In this document: piece after piece, positions 33,277 to 41,669 of the stretch
Layout: each line of letters starts with the position of its first letter
Position numbering within the stretch: the stretch's first letter is position 1
Origin: Xenophilus sp. L33
Lineage (GTDB): Bacteria > Pseudomonadota > Gammaproteobacteria > Burkholderiales > Burkholderiaceae_C
Reading direction: 5' to 3'
Assembly: GCF_009765735.1 (NCBI RefSeq)
Contig: NZ_LMUW01000026.1
Coordinates: 36,921 to 100,920 of the forward strand
DNA length: 64,000 bases
The notes under the pieces: generated by a model
The model's database searches: none
Told to the model about the DNA's origin: nothing
What the model saw: only the letters and a program-made list of their open reading frames with translations
Made by a program: the position numbers and the translations under genes

Positions 33277-35594
33277 GCGGTGATCACCACGCTGTCGGCC
33301 TCCGGCACCGGCGCGGCAACGGCTTCCATGCCGCGCACGCAGTCGGCGTAGTAGCGCTTGACGCCCTTCTCGTCGACGCGGGCGACCAGGCCGTGGATGT
33401 CGGTCTCGAAGCCCGGGCAGTCCTTGTTGAACTCGCGCGCGAACTTCAGGTAGTCGACGATCTTCTTGTTGAAGACCTCGCCCGGGATCAGCAGCGGAAT
33501 GCCCGGCGGATACGGCGTGATCAGGCTGGTCGTGATGCGGCCTTCGAGATGGTCGATCTCCACGCGCTCGGTCTTGCGGTGCGCGATGTGGGCGAAGGCG
33601 TCGCTCGGCTTCATCGCCGGCGTCAGGTCGCTCAGGTACATCTCGGTGGTCAGCCGCGCGACGTCGAAGCGCGCATACAGCTCGTGGATGCGGTCGCACA
33701 GGTCGCGCATGCCCAGGCGCTCGTAGCCCGGATGCGCCTGGCAGAACTCGGGCATCGTGCGCCACATCGGCTGGTTGCGGGCGTAGTCGTCCTTGAACTG
33801 CTGCAGCGCCGTCAGGAGCGTGTTCCAGCGGCCCTTGGTGATGCCGATGGTGAACATGATGAAGAAGCTGTAGAGGCCCGTCTTCTCCACGATCACCCCG
33901 TGCTCGGCCAGGAACTTGGTCACCACGCTGGCCGGGATGCCGGTCTTGGCGAACTTGCCGTTCAGGTCGAGGCCCGGGGTCACGATGGTCGACTTGATCG
34001 GGTCGAGCATGTTGAAGCCGTCGGCCAGCTTGCCGAAGCCGTGCCACTTCGCGGTGCGCGACTCGCCCTTGATGATCCAGTCGTCGGCCCGGCCGATGCC
34101 TTCCTCGACCAGCTTCTCGGGGCCCCAGACCTTGAACCACCATTCGTTCTTGCCGAACTCGCCCTCGATCTTGCGCATGGCGCGACGGAAGTCGAGCGCT
34201 TCAAGGATGCTCTCCTCGACCAGCGCGGTACCACCGGGCGGCTCCATCATCGCGGCGGCGACGTCGCAGCTGGCGATGATCGCGTACTGCGGGCTGGTCG
34301 ACGAGTGCATCAGGTAGGCCTCGTTGAAGAGGTCGCGGTCGAGCGCACGGTTCTGCGAATCCTGCACCAGCACGTGGCTGGCCTGGCTGATGCCGGCCAA
34401 GAGCTTGTGGGTCGACTGGGTCGCGAAGACCAGCGAATCCTTCGGCCGCACCCGGCGCTTGCCCATCGCGTGATAGGCGCCGTAGAAGGGATGGAAGGCC
34501 GCGTGCGGCAGCCAGGCCTCGTCGAAGTGCAAGGTGTCGACGTAGCCGTCGAGCATGTTCTTGATGGTCTCGGTGTTGTAGATCACGCCGTCGTAGGTCG
34601 ACTGGGTGAGCGTCATCACGCGCGGCTTGACCGTTTCCGGATCGACGTGCGCCAGCAGCGGATTGGCCGCAATCTTGGCCTTGATCGCCTCCGGCTCGAA
34701 TTCGCTCTTCGGGATCGGGCCGATGATGCCGAAGTGGTTGCGCGTCGGCTTCATGAAGACCGGGATGGCCCCGGTCATGATGATCGCGTGCAGGATCGAC
34801 TTGTGGCAGTTGCGGTCGACCACCACCACGTCGTCCGGCGCCACCGTGTGGTGCCAGACCATCTTGTTGCTGGTGCTGGTGCCGTTGGTGACGAAGAAGC
34901 AGTGGTCGGCGTTGAAGATGCGCGCCGCGTTGCGCTCGCTGGCCGCCACCGGGCCGGTGTGATCGAGCAGCTGCCCCAGTTCCTCCACCGCGTTGCAGAC
35001 GTCGGCGCGCAGCATGTTCTCGCCGAAGAACTGGTGGAACATCTGGCCGACCGGGCTCTTCAGGAAGGCGACGCCGCCCGAGTGGCCCGGGCAATGCCAC
35101 GAATAGGAGCCGTCCTCGGCGTAGTCGATCAGCGCCTTGAAGAACGGCGGCTGCACGCCTTCGAGGTAGCTCTTGGCCTCGCGCATGATGTGGCGCGCCA
35201 CGAACTCCGGCGTGTCCTCGAACATGTGGATGAAGCCGTGCAGCTCGCGCAGGATGTCGTTCGGGATGTGGCGCGAGGTCTTGGTCTCGCCGTAGATGTA
35301 GATCGGCACGTCGGCGTTCTTGCGCCGCACTTCCTCGATGAAGGTGCGCAGGCTCAGCACCGCCGGATCGAGGTCCGGCCCGGGCGTGAATTCCTCGTCG
35401 TCGATCGACAGGATGAAGGCGCTGGCGCGACTTTGCTGCTGCGCGAACTGGCTCAGGTCGCCGTAGCTGGTGGCGCCCAGCACCTCGAAGCCCTCTGTCT
35501 CGAACGCCTGGGCCAGCGCGCGGATGCCGAGCCCGGAGGTGTTCTCGGAGCGGAAGTCCTCGTCGATGATGACGATGGGGAAGCGGAATTTCAT
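33198..35594 (-). CDS. PLP-dependent ornithine/lysine/arginine decarboxylase
   Basis: The 798-aa protein is a fold-type I group III decarboxylase. It has an N-terminal wing domain (FPIVIIDEDFRSENTSGLGIRALAQAF), a core PLP domain with SWHCPGHSGG near residue 195 and the cofactor Lys in FATQSTHKLLAGISQ near residue 395, and the C-terminal domain. It makes a polyamine or cadaverine/agmatine from a basic amino acid; which substrate is not decidable by eye. The ATG at 35594 (MKFRFPIVII) is chosen; the frame stays open upstream but the extension is not family-like. The C-terminal tail (about 40 residues, VVITAQDAASSSLTRTKRAKRG) runs into the ligase gene. No antiporter gene of an acid-resistance system is adjacent. 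Confidence 0.92.
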   Translation of the reverse strand: MKFRFPIVIIDEDFRSENTSGLGIRALAQAFETEGFEVLGATSYGDLSQFAQQQSRASAFILSIDDEEFTPGPDLDPAVLSLRTFIEEVRRKNADVPIYIYGETKTSRHIPNDILRELHGFIHMFEDTPEFVARHIMREAKSYLEGVQPPFFKALIDYAEDGSYSWHCPGHSGGVAFLKSPVGQMFHQFFGENMLRADVCNAVEELGQLLDHTGPVAASERNAARIFNADHCFFVTNGTSTSNKMVWHHTVAPDDVVVVDRNCHKSILHAIIMTGAIPVFMKPTRNHFGIIGPIPKSEFEPEAIKAKIAANPLLAHVDPETVKPRVMTLTQSTYDGVIYNTETIKNMLDGYVDTLHFDEAWLPHAAFHPFYGAYHAMGKRRVRPKDSLVFATQSTHKLLAGISQASHVLVQDSQNRALDRDLFNEAYLMHSSTSPQYAIIASCDVAAAMMEPPGGTALVEESILEALDFRRAMRKIEGEFGKNEWWFKVWGPEKLVEEGIGRADDWIIKGESRTAKWHGFGKLADGFNMLDPIKSTIVTPGLDLNGKFAKTGIPASVVTKFLAEHGVIVEKTGLYSFFIMFTIGITKGRWNTLLTALQQFKDDYARNQPMWRTMPEFCQAHPGYERLGMRDLCDRIHELYARFDVARLTTEMYLSDLTPAMKPSDAFAHIAHRKTERVEIDHLEGRITTSLITPYPPGIPLLIPGEVFNKKIVDYLKFAREFNKDCPGFETDIHGLVARVDEKGVKRYYADCVRGMEAVAAPVPEADSVVITAQDAASSSLTRTKRAKRGKPLDVVPL

Positions 35595-35714
35595 GAGCAA
35601 GGCTCCGGACAGGCAAATAGGCGCGAAGTGTACGGAATTCAAATGACGCGCGCGGTCAGGTTGGAGTGCATGTTTTGACGTGCGTTCGCGCCGGGAGCCG
35701 CGGTTTCTCACTGC

Positions 35715-35720
35715 TACAAT
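35715..35720 (+). promoter_or_regulatory. Candidate -10 box of the tRNA-Ser promoter
   Basis: TACAAT ends 10 bases before the tRNA 5' end, matching the -10 consensus at 5 of 6 positions. No clear -35 hexamer is seen at 17 bases; TTGACG occurs further upstream but with a 33-base gap. Confidence 0.4.
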
Positions 35721-35730
35721 CGAGGGCTTC

Positions 35731-35821
35731 GGAGCGGTGGATGAGCGGTTTAAGTCGCACGCCTGGAAAGCGTGTGAGGGTTAACAGCCCTCCGCGGGTT
35801 CGAATCCCGCCTGCTCCGCCA
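35731..35821 (+). tRNA. tRNA-Ser(GGA)
   Basis: The 91-nt molecule folds as a class II tRNA with a long variable arm. The acceptor arm pairs GGAGCGG with CTGCTCC (one G-T pair), the D arm is GATGAGCGGTTTAAGTC, the anticodon loop is CTGGAAA with anticodon GGA, the variable arm is GTGAGGGTTAACAGCCCTC-like, the T arm carries GGTTCGAAT, and the 3' CCA is encoded (35819-35821). It reads UCC and UCU serine codons. It follows the decarboxylase gene divergently and precedes a small hypothetical gene. Confidence 0.96.
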
Positions 35822-35871
35822 GACACCCCACATGTCTGCCCAGACATTCCATGTCTTCAAGGAACCGCGCA

Positions 35872-36243
35872 ATGCCCGGAGCCAATCAAGGATCGACTCA
35901 GGAACTGCCGCCCGAGCGCATGCCGCTCGAGCACGCGGCCGGCACGACGCACAAGGTCGCGGCCGACGTCCAGAGCGCCTCCGACGACCTGCTGGTCATC
36001 AACACGGTCCTCGAGCAGGAACTGCCCGACGAACTGCAGGTCGGCGAGGTCGCCCAGGCGATCGAGCACACCGGCCAACTCGAGAAGAAGCTGGCCGAGT
36101 CGGCCGAAAGCCTCGCCGAGGTGCACGCGGCCCTGAAGGTCGAGATCGAGAAGCGCAAGGCGGTCACCGCCGAACGCGACGCCAAGCAGGCGCTGGTCGA
36201 CAAGCTCAAGAACGAGCAATCCCGGAACGATTCGACCGGCGGC
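35872..36243 (+). CDS. Hypothetical protein with predicted coiled coil, 124 aa
   Basis: The product is hydrophilic and has no signal peptide or membrane helix. The region from about residue 60 to the end (AQAIEHTGQLEKKLAESAESLAEVHAALKVEIEKRKAV) has strong heptad character and should form a coiled coil. I choose the ATG at 35872 because AAGGA lies 8 bases upstream; a start 21 bases earlier is possible (131 aa). The stop codon immediately follows 36243. Two hairpins follow. I recognise no family. It sits between tRNA-Ser and a single-domain response regulator. Confidence 0.65.
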
Positions 36244-36245
36244 TG

Positions 36246-36284
36246 AACCCCTTGAGGGTTGGAAGGTCCGAAGGTCGGACCTTT
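36246..36284 (+). terminator. Tandem hairpins after the coiled-coil gene
   Basis: AACCC-CTTGA-GGGTT (36246-36260) is followed by AAGGTCCG (36263-36270) paired with CGGACCTT (36276-36283). The second stem is strong but is followed by only one extra T before CG, so termination efficiency is doubtful. Confidence 0.45.
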
Positions 36285-36397
36285 CGTCGACGCCGCATCG
36301 CGGTGTCCGCTTTCTCCTACGTCAGTGCAGGCGTTCGGCCCGGAGCCAGCGGCCACGCCTCGGACTACGATGGGTGCTTGTAGTTCCAGGATGTGGC

Positions 36398-36775
36398 ATG
36401 GCCCTCTTGACATACCTTGTCGAAGACAACAGGACCATTCGCGACAACCTCGTCCCCGCGCTCGAAGAGATGATCTCGGCGCGGGTCATCGGTTTCGCCG
36501 AGACCGAGTCCGATGCCATGGCATGGCTGGCGGCGCACCCGGACGACTGGCAATTGCTCATCGTCGACCTGTTCCTGCGCGAAGGCTCCGGCCTCGGCGT
36601 GCTGCGCAGCGCTCGCAAGCGATCCGGCCGCCAGCGCGCGGTGGTGCTCAGCAATTTCGTCGGTGCCGACATCCGGGCGCGCTGCATGGCGCTCGGTGCC
36701 GATGCGGTGTTCGACAAGTCGCGCGAACTCGACGCCTTCTTCGACTACTGCACCAACCCGAAGAACTGGCAATGA
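36398..36775 (+). CDS. Single-domain response regulator (receiver only)
   Basis: The 125-aa protein is a lone REC domain. The acidic pocket is at Glu9-Asp10 (LVEDN), the phosphoacceptor is Asp57 in LLIVDLF, the conserved switch hydroxyl is Ser85 (VVLSNF), and the conserved Lys107 is in VFDKSREL. There is no DNA-binding or enzymatic output domain, so it would act by protein contact, as CheY-type proteins do. The ATG at 36398 has AGG about 7 bases upstream. No histidine kinase is adjacent. It is closed by a bidirectional terminator. The upstream gap (36247-36397) shows only the hairpins. Confidence 0.88.
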   Translation: MALLTYLVEDNRTIRDNLVPALEEMISARVIGFAETESDAMAWLAAHPDDWQLLIVDLFLREGSGLGVLRSARKRSGRQRAVVLSNFVGADIRARCMALGADAVFDKSRELDAFFDYCTNPKNWQ

Positions 36776-36776
36776 A

Positions 36777-36798
36777 AAAAGGGCCCGAAGGCCCTTTT
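36777..36798. terminator. Bidirectional rho-independent terminator
   Basis: AAAAGGGCC (36777-36785) pairs with GGCCCTTTT (36790-36798) around CGAA. The A-run on the left and the T-run on the right serve both the response-regulator gene (plus) and the convergent binding-protein gene (minus). Confidence 0.85.
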
Positions 36799-36818
36799 CT
36801 GCTGGAAGCGCGAGACGC

Positions 36819-38036
36819 TCAACGCACGACGGCGAGTTGCGTGCGCTGGCCACCCTTGTAGGTGTACAGCGTGAGGGCGCCGTTCTTGATGTCGCCCTTC
36901 TCGTCGAAGGCGATCGGACCGGTCAGGCCCTTGTAGTTGGTCTTGGCGACTTCAGGCAGGTAGACGGCCGGGTCCGACGAACCGGCACGGACCATCGAGT
37001 CGGCCAGGATCTCGACCGAGTCGTAGACGTACGGTGCATAGATCTGCACTTCGACGCCGTTCTTCTGCTTGAACGCGGCCTTCCAGGCTTCGAGCGGTGC
37101 CTTGAAGTCACCCTCGACGCCGCCGGCTTCGGCGCAGACCACCATGTCTTCGCCGATCGCGTCGCCGGCCAGGTTGGCCAGTTCGGCGGTGCACAGCCCG
37201 TCGCCGCCCATGAACTTGACGTTCATGCCGAGTTGCTTGACCTGCTTGAGCATCGGGCCGCCGACGGCGTCCATGCCGCCGAAGAACAGGATGTCCGGGT
37301 TCTGACCCTTGAGCTTGGTCAGGATGGCGTTGAAGTCGGTCGACTTGTCGGTCGTGAACTCGTGGCCGACGATCGTGCCGCCGGCGGCCTTGGCGGCCTT
37401 CTCGAATTCTTCGGCGACGCCCTGGCCGTAGGCGGTGCGGTCGTCGATCACGGCGATGTTCTTGCCCTTGAGCGTCTCGACCGCGTACTTGCCCAGCGTG
37501 CCGCCGAGTTGCGTGTCGTCAGCCACCACGCGGAAGGCCGTCTTGAAGCCTTGGCGCGTGTATTTCGGGTTGGTCGCCGACGGCGAGATCTGCGGGATGC
37601 CGGCATCGCTGTAGATCTTGGAAGCCGGGATCGTGGTGCCCGAATTCAAGTGACCGACCACGCCGTTGACCTTGCTGTCGACCAGCTTCTGGGCCACTGC
37701 GGTGCCTTGCTTGGGGTCGCCCGCGTCGTCTTCGGCCTGGAGCACGAAGTGAGCGGTCTTGCCACCGATCTTGAGGTTCTTGGAATTGAGGTCTTCGATC
37801 GCCATCTGGGCGCCGAGCTCGTTGTCCTTGCCGAGGTGGGCGATGGCGCCGCTGGTCGGGGCCACGTGGCCGATCTTGACTTCGATGGTGTCGCCGGTCG
37901 GAGCCGGGGCCGGAGCGGCCGCAGGCGCTGCTGCGGTCGGTGCGGGTGCCGCCGCGGGTGCGGCCGGTTCTTCTTTCTGTCCGCAAGCTGCGAGAGCGAA
38001 AGCAGCCAGGGCGACGGCAGTCCATTTCAATTGCAT
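36819..38036 (-). CDS. Branched-chain amino-acid-type ABC transporter substrate-binding lipoprotein
   Basis: The 405-aa precursor is a Leu/Ile/Val-binding-protein-like type I solute-binding protein. The signal peptide MQLKWTAVALAAFALAACGQ ends in a lipobox with Cys18, so it is a lipoprotein. An Ala/Pro-rich linker of about 25 residues (AAPAAAPAPTAAAPAAAPAP) separates the anchor from the binding domain, which begins DTIEVKIGHVAPTSGAIAHLG. The ATG at 38036 has AGAGG about 8 bases upstream; a longer frame exists but lacks a signal pattern. No permease or ATPase genes are adjacent, so it must partner with components encoded elsewhere. The upstream gap (38037-38170) must hold its promoter; I see no clear hexamers. 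Confidence 0.88.
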   Translation of the reverse strand: MQLKWTAVALAAFALAACGQKEEPAAPAAAPAPTAAAPAAAPAPAPTGDTIEVKIGHVAPTSGAIAHLGKDNELGAQMAIEDLNSKNLKIGGKTAHFVLQAEDDAGDPKQGTAVAQKLVDSKVNGVVGHLNSGTTIPASKIYSDAGIPQISPSATNPKYTRQGFKTAFRVVADDTQLGGTLGKYAVETLKGKNIAVIDDRTAYGQGVAEEFEKAAKAAGGTIVGHEFTTDKSTDFNAILTKLKGQNPDILFFGGMDAVGGPMLKQVKQLGMNVKFMGGDGLCTAELANLAGDAIGEDMVVCAEAGGVEGDFKAPLEAWKAAFKQKNGVEVQIYAPYVYDSVEILADSMVRAGSSDPAVYLPEVAKTNYKGLTGPIAFDEKGDIKNGALTLYTYKGGQRTQLAVVR

Positions 38037-38170
38037 GGGAAACCTCTTGAACATTGATAAACGAGTTGAAAACCGGTCTTTGGATCCGGGCACGTTGTGT
38101 GAGCAAGTATCGCGCCGCGGATGCGCAGCGCCCTCGCGCTTTTCGACCCGGGCGCAGTTTAGCCCAACGT

Positions 38171-38581
38171 TCAAGGGCCGAATGCTGGCGTTGACCCGGG
38201 GTTGTTGTCCGAAAGCTCGCGGGAAAGCGCCTCGCTGACCAGCGCTCGCAAGACACTTTCGATTTCCTTGCGCAACGCCGGAATCATAGAGTCGAGGTGA
38301 ACCTGAACAGCACCTGACACCGCGTCGCTCACCCGCTCTTCCAGGGACAGGTCGACCCGTTGCAGCACGCGATGCAGCAGTTGCTCCTCGAGCCGGAAGG
38401 CGTCGGCTTCGCTCAGCTTGGCCAGCGGGTCGAGGGCGATGGCCTGCGAGGTTTCGACCGCCTCGGGCGCCGCCTCGGGCAGCGGCGCCGGCTCGGCCGG
38501 TGCCGGCGCGGGCGGCAGGTCGAGCACCGTGGTCAACGTGGGCACGAAGCGCGGCGGCGTGCGCGGCGGCGGGGTGGCCAT
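38171..38581 (-). CDS. Hypothetical protein linked to holC, 136 aa
   Basis: The N-terminal 45 residues are Pro/Ala-rich (MATPPPRTPPRFVPTL, then a Pro/Ala/Glu stretch), and the C-terminal half is predicted helical (SEADAFRLEEQLLHRVLQRVDLSLEERVSDAVSGAVQVHLDSMIPALRKEIESVLRALV). There is no signal peptide. The start overlaps the holC stop (TGATG), so it is the third gene of the pepA-holC operon with coupled translation. I know no function; position suggests a conserved small partner of this operon in Burkholderiales, which is inference. Confidence 0.7.
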   Translation of the reverse strand: MATPPPRTPPRFVPTLTTVLDLPPAPAPAEPAPLPEAAPEAVETSQAIALDPLAKLSEADAFRLEEQLLHRVLQRVDLSLEERVSDAVSGAVQVHLDSMIPALRKEIESVLRALVSEALSRELSDNNPGSTPAFGP

Positions 38582-39018
38582 CAGCTCGCGCCTCCGCCGT
38601 AGGGATGGGTGCGGATCGCGTAGCCGCGGTCCTTGTAGTGACGCCAGCGCGCGCGCCCGGCCAGCTTGTCGGCTTCCTCGCTGCCGACGATGTCGATCAG
38701 ACGCTCGAAGCGCTCGAAGCGCGGCGGCAGTTCGGCGCCGAGATTCACCAGGATCGGCCGGTCGGGCAGCACGCCGTCGCTGCCGTCGGCCAGCACCACC
38801 GGCGAGCGCTCGAGCACGTGCGGCTCGTCGCCGGCACGGCAGTGCGCCACGAAGTCGGTCGGCGACAGTTTCCACAGGGCCTGGTCGAGCGTGTCGAGCA
38901 GCGCGCCGTCGGCAATCACCACCAGCCGCGCCCCATGCGCGGCCACCGCCTTGCGCAGCAGCCGGCAGGCGTACCCGACCTTGTCGGGCATGTTGTAGTG
39001 GCCGTCGATCTCGGTCAC
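38581..39018 (-). CDS. holC: DNA polymerase III chi subunit
   Basis: The 145-aa protein links the clamp loader to single-stranded-DNA-binding protein. It starts with TEIDGHYNMPDKVGYACRLLRKAVAAHGARLVVIADG, the usual HolC N-terminus, and has the LWKLSPTDFVAHC and LVNLGAELPPRFERFERLIDIV stretches that define the family. The start is GTG at 39018, overlapping the pepA stop (GTGA), and its length fits. It is the second gene of the pepA-holC row. The 3' neighbour overlaps by one base. Confidence 0.93.
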   Translation of the reverse strand: MTEIDGHYNMPDKVGYACRLLRKAVAAHGARLVVIADGALLDTLDQALWKLSPTDFVAHCRAGDEPHVLERSPVVLADGSDGVLPDRPILVNLGAELPPRFERFERLIDIVGSEEADKLAGRARWRHYKDRGYAIRTHPYGGGAS

Positions 39019-40520
39019 GCCGCCGACCGCGCCTTGCGCGACTTGCCGCCCTTGGCCTTGCCGCCGGCGGCGGCCGGCGCGCGCGCCAGGATGTATTCCA
39101 GCAACAGGCCGACCGGCCGGCCGGTCGACCCCTTGGCCGCGCCGCTCTTCCAGGCAGTGCCGGCGATGTCCAGGTGCGCCCACGGATAGTCGGCGGTGAA
39201 GCGCTGCAGGAACTTGGCCGCGGTGATCGCGCCGCCGGCACGGCCGGCGATGTTGGCGACGTCAGCGAAGTTGCTCTTCAGGCCCTCGGCGTAGTCGTCG
39301 TCCAGCGGCAGTCGCCAGCAGCGGTCCTGCGCCGCCTCGCCGGCCGCCTCGAGCGCACCGGCCAGGGCTTCGTCGGCCGAGAACATGCCGCTGCGGATGT
39401 TGCCCAGCGCCACCACGCAGGCGCCGGTCAGGGTCGCGATGTCGATCACCGCCGCCGGCGCGAAGCGCTTGGCGTAGGTCAGCGCGTCGCACAGGATCAG
39501 CCGGCCTTCGGCGTCGGTGTTGAGCACCTCGATGGTCTGGCCGCTCATGCTGGTGACCACGTCGCCGGGCTTGACTGCATGGCCGTCGTTCATGTTCTCG
39601 CAGGACGGCACCAGGCCGACCACGTTGACCGCCGGCTGCAGCTCGCCCAGCGTGCGGAACACGCCAAGCACGCTGGCCGCACCGCACATGTCGAACTTCA
39701 TCTCGTCCATCTCGGCGGCGGGCTTGAGCGAGACGCCGCCGGTGTCGAAGGTGATGCCCTTGCCGACCAGCACCACCGGCGCCTGGTCCTTGGGGCCGCC
39801 GTTGTAGCGCAGGACGATGAAGCGCAGCGGCTCGCTCGAGCCCTGCGCCACGGCGGAGAACGAGCCCATGCCGAGCTTGGCGACTTCCTTCGGCCCGAGC
39901 ACCTCGACCTTGAGCTTGGGCAGCTTCGCCAGCTCGGTGGCGGCGTCGGCCAGCATGCTCGGGGTGCAGTAGTTGGCCGGCCGGTTGCCCCATTCCTTGG
40001 CCAGTTCGATGCCCAGCACGGTGGCCGAGGCCCGCTCGAAGGCCGGGCGCAGCGCATTCGCCTCGGGCACGCCCACCAGCACCTGGCGCAGGCTGCGCGG
40101 CTCGGCCTTGGACTTGGAGGCGGAGTAGACGTAGCTCGCGTCGGCGGCCGCCAGCACCGCGGCGGCGAGGCCGGCCGGTTCGACCGCCTGCGCGAAGGCG
40201 ATCACCAGCCGCTTGGGGTTCGAGGCCTTGGCGGCGCCGACCGCGGCAGCGACCGCCGAGCGCACCGCCTGCGGCTTGCCGTCGCCGAGCGCGACGAGCA
40301 GGACGCGGCGTGCGGCGACGCCGGCCTGGCCGTAGAGGGCCAGCAGCTTGCCGGGTTTCTCGGGCTTGTCGGGCAGGTCGCCAGCCTTGACCGCGGCGGC
40401 GGCCAGTTGCGACAGCGGGTCGCTCGCTTCGGGGGATCCGGGCGCGACGAGCACGATCAGCACATCGGCTTTCTCGGCGGCGGCCTGGGCGATGGAGAGG
40501 GTCTTGAGTTGAAAGTCCAT
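39015..40520 (-). CDS. pepA: Leucyl aminopeptidase (M17 family)
   Basis: The 501-aa enzyme is a two-metal hexameric aminopeptidase that removes N-terminal residues. The metal site motifs are visible: GKGITFDTGGVSLKP, MKFDMCGAA and NTDAEGRLILCDALTYA (signature), in the C-terminal catalytic domain that starts near residue 180. The N-terminal domain (1-170) is the regulatory/DNA-binding part in Escherichia coli. It is divergent from lptF with only 21 bp between start codons, a conserved arrangement, so both promoters must lie in the coding ends. The ATG at 40520 is the conserved start. Confidence 0.97.
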   Translation of the reverse strand: MDFQLKTLSIAQAAAEKADVLIVLVAPGSPEASDPLSQLAAAAVKAGDLPDKPEKPGKLLALYGQAGVAARRVLLVALGDGKPQAVRSAVAAAVGAAKASNPKRLVIAFAQAVEPAGLAAAVLAAADASYVYSASKSKAEPRSLRQVLVGVPEANALRPAFERASATVLGIELAKEWGNRPANYCTPSMLADAATELAKLPKLKVEVLGPKEVAKLGMGSFSAVAQGSSEPLRFIVLRYNGGPKDQAPVVLVGKGITFDTGGVSLKPAAEMDEMKFDMCGAASVLGVFRTLGELQPAVNVVGLVPSCENMNDGHAVKPGDVVTSMSGQTIEVLNTDAEGRLILCDALTYAKRFAPAAVIDIATLTGACVVALGNIRSGMFSADEALAGALEAAGEAAQDRCWRLPLDDDYAEGLKSNFADVANIAGRAGGAITAAKFLQRFTADYPWAHLDIAGTAWKSGAAKGSTGRPVGLLLEYILARAPAAAGGKAKGGKSRKARSAA

Positions 40521-40541
40521 AATCCTTTTTTTCCCTCGACG

Positions 40542-41669
40542 ATGTTATTCCATTCCACTATTCGCAAGGAGCTGTGGCGCAGCTTCGGTGCCACGCTGGT
40601 GGTGCTGGTCACGATCATGATGACCATGATGCTGATCCGCACGCTCGGCCTGGCCGCCAAGGGCAGCGTCAATCCCTCCGAGGTCTTCCAGGTGATGACC
40701 TATACCGTGCTCGGCTACATGCCGACCGTGCTGAGCATGTGCCTGTTCATCGCGATCATCGCCAGCCTGTCGCGCATGTACCGCGACAGCGAGATGGCGA
40801 TCTGGTTCTCCAGCGGCCGCAGCCTGACGAACTTCGTGCGGCCGCTGTTCCGTTTCGCCTGGCCCATCCTGCTCCTGATCGCCCTCTTCTCGCTGATCGG
40901 CTGGCCCTGGTCCAACTCGCAGACGATCAACCTGCGCTCGCGCTTCGAGAAGCGCAGCGACATCGAGCGGGTGGCGCCGGGCGAGTTCCGTGAATCGGCC
41001 GGTCGCATGCGCGTGTTCTTCATCGACAAGGACGCGCCCGACAGCTCGACCGCCAGCAACGTCTTCATTTCCTCGATCGAGCGCAACCTGCGCATCATCA
41101 CGTCGGCCCGCAGCGGCCGGATGGAAGACATGGACGGCAGCCGCTTCCTGCTTCTGAACAACGGCCGCCGCATCGAGCAACCGCTGACGCCCACGCCGGG
41201 GGGCACCGGCATCAAGGTGAGCGAGTTCCAGACCTACGGCGCCCGCTCCGGCAACGACCCGGACAACGCCGACGACACCACGCCGATGCAGGCGCGCAGC
41301 ACGCTCACGCTGCTGCGCGAGCCGACCGCGATCAACCGCGGCGAGCTGGCATGGCGCCTCGGCATGGTCTTTGCCGCGGCCAACCTGGTGCTGCTGGCGC
41401 TGACGCTCTCGAGCGTCAACCCGCGGGTGACCCGCAGCGGCAACCTGCTCTTCGGCCTGTTCGCCTTCGTCCTCTACTACAACATGCTCAACCTGGGGCA
41501 GAACTGGGTCGGCTCCGGACGACTCGGCGCGGGTGCGTTCAGTCTCGCCCTGCATGGCGGGGTGCTTCTGCTCGGCCTGCTCTGGCTGGCCAAGCGGCAC
41601 TACAACTGGAGCCGCCCGCGCCTGCGCGGCCGCCACCGCGAGCGCATCGAACCGGCAGCGAATCCTTGA
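40542..41669 (+). CDS. lptF: LPS export system permease LptF
   Basis: The 375-aa inner-membrane protein forms, with LptG and LptB, the ABC complex that extracts lipopolysaccharide. It begins LFHSTIRKELWRSFGATLVVLVTIM, the family signature, and has six membrane helices, three at each end, flanking a periplasmic beta-jellyroll domain (about 125-265). The ATG at 40542 is divergent from pepA. It overlaps the next gene by four bases (TTGA). The frame is open far upstream, but that part lies antisense to pepA and holC. The C-terminus is basic. Confidence 0.95.
   Translation: MLFHSTIRKELWRSFGATLVVLVTIMMTMMLIRTLGLAAKGSVNPSEVFQVMTYTVLGYMPTVLSMCLFIAIIASLSRMYRDSEMAIWFSSGRSLTNFVRPLFRFAWPILLLIALFSLIGWPWSNSQTINLRSRFEKRSDIERVAPGEFRESAGRMRVFFIDKDAPDSSTASNVFISSIERNLRIITSARSGRMEDMDGSRFLLLNNGRRIEQPLTPTPGGTGIKVSEFQTYGARSGNDPDNADDTTPMQARSTLTLLREPTAINRGELAWRLGMVFAAANLVLLALTLSSVNPRVTRSGNLLFGLFAFVLYYNMLNLGQNWVGSGRLGAGAFSLALHGGVLLLGLLWLAKRHYNWSRPRLRGRHRERIEPAANP

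Noticed and set aside
38418-40541. Long N-terminal extension of lptF across pepA and holC
   Set aside because: The family N-terminus begins at 40542; the upstream part is antisense to pepA and holC and Arg/Ala-rich.
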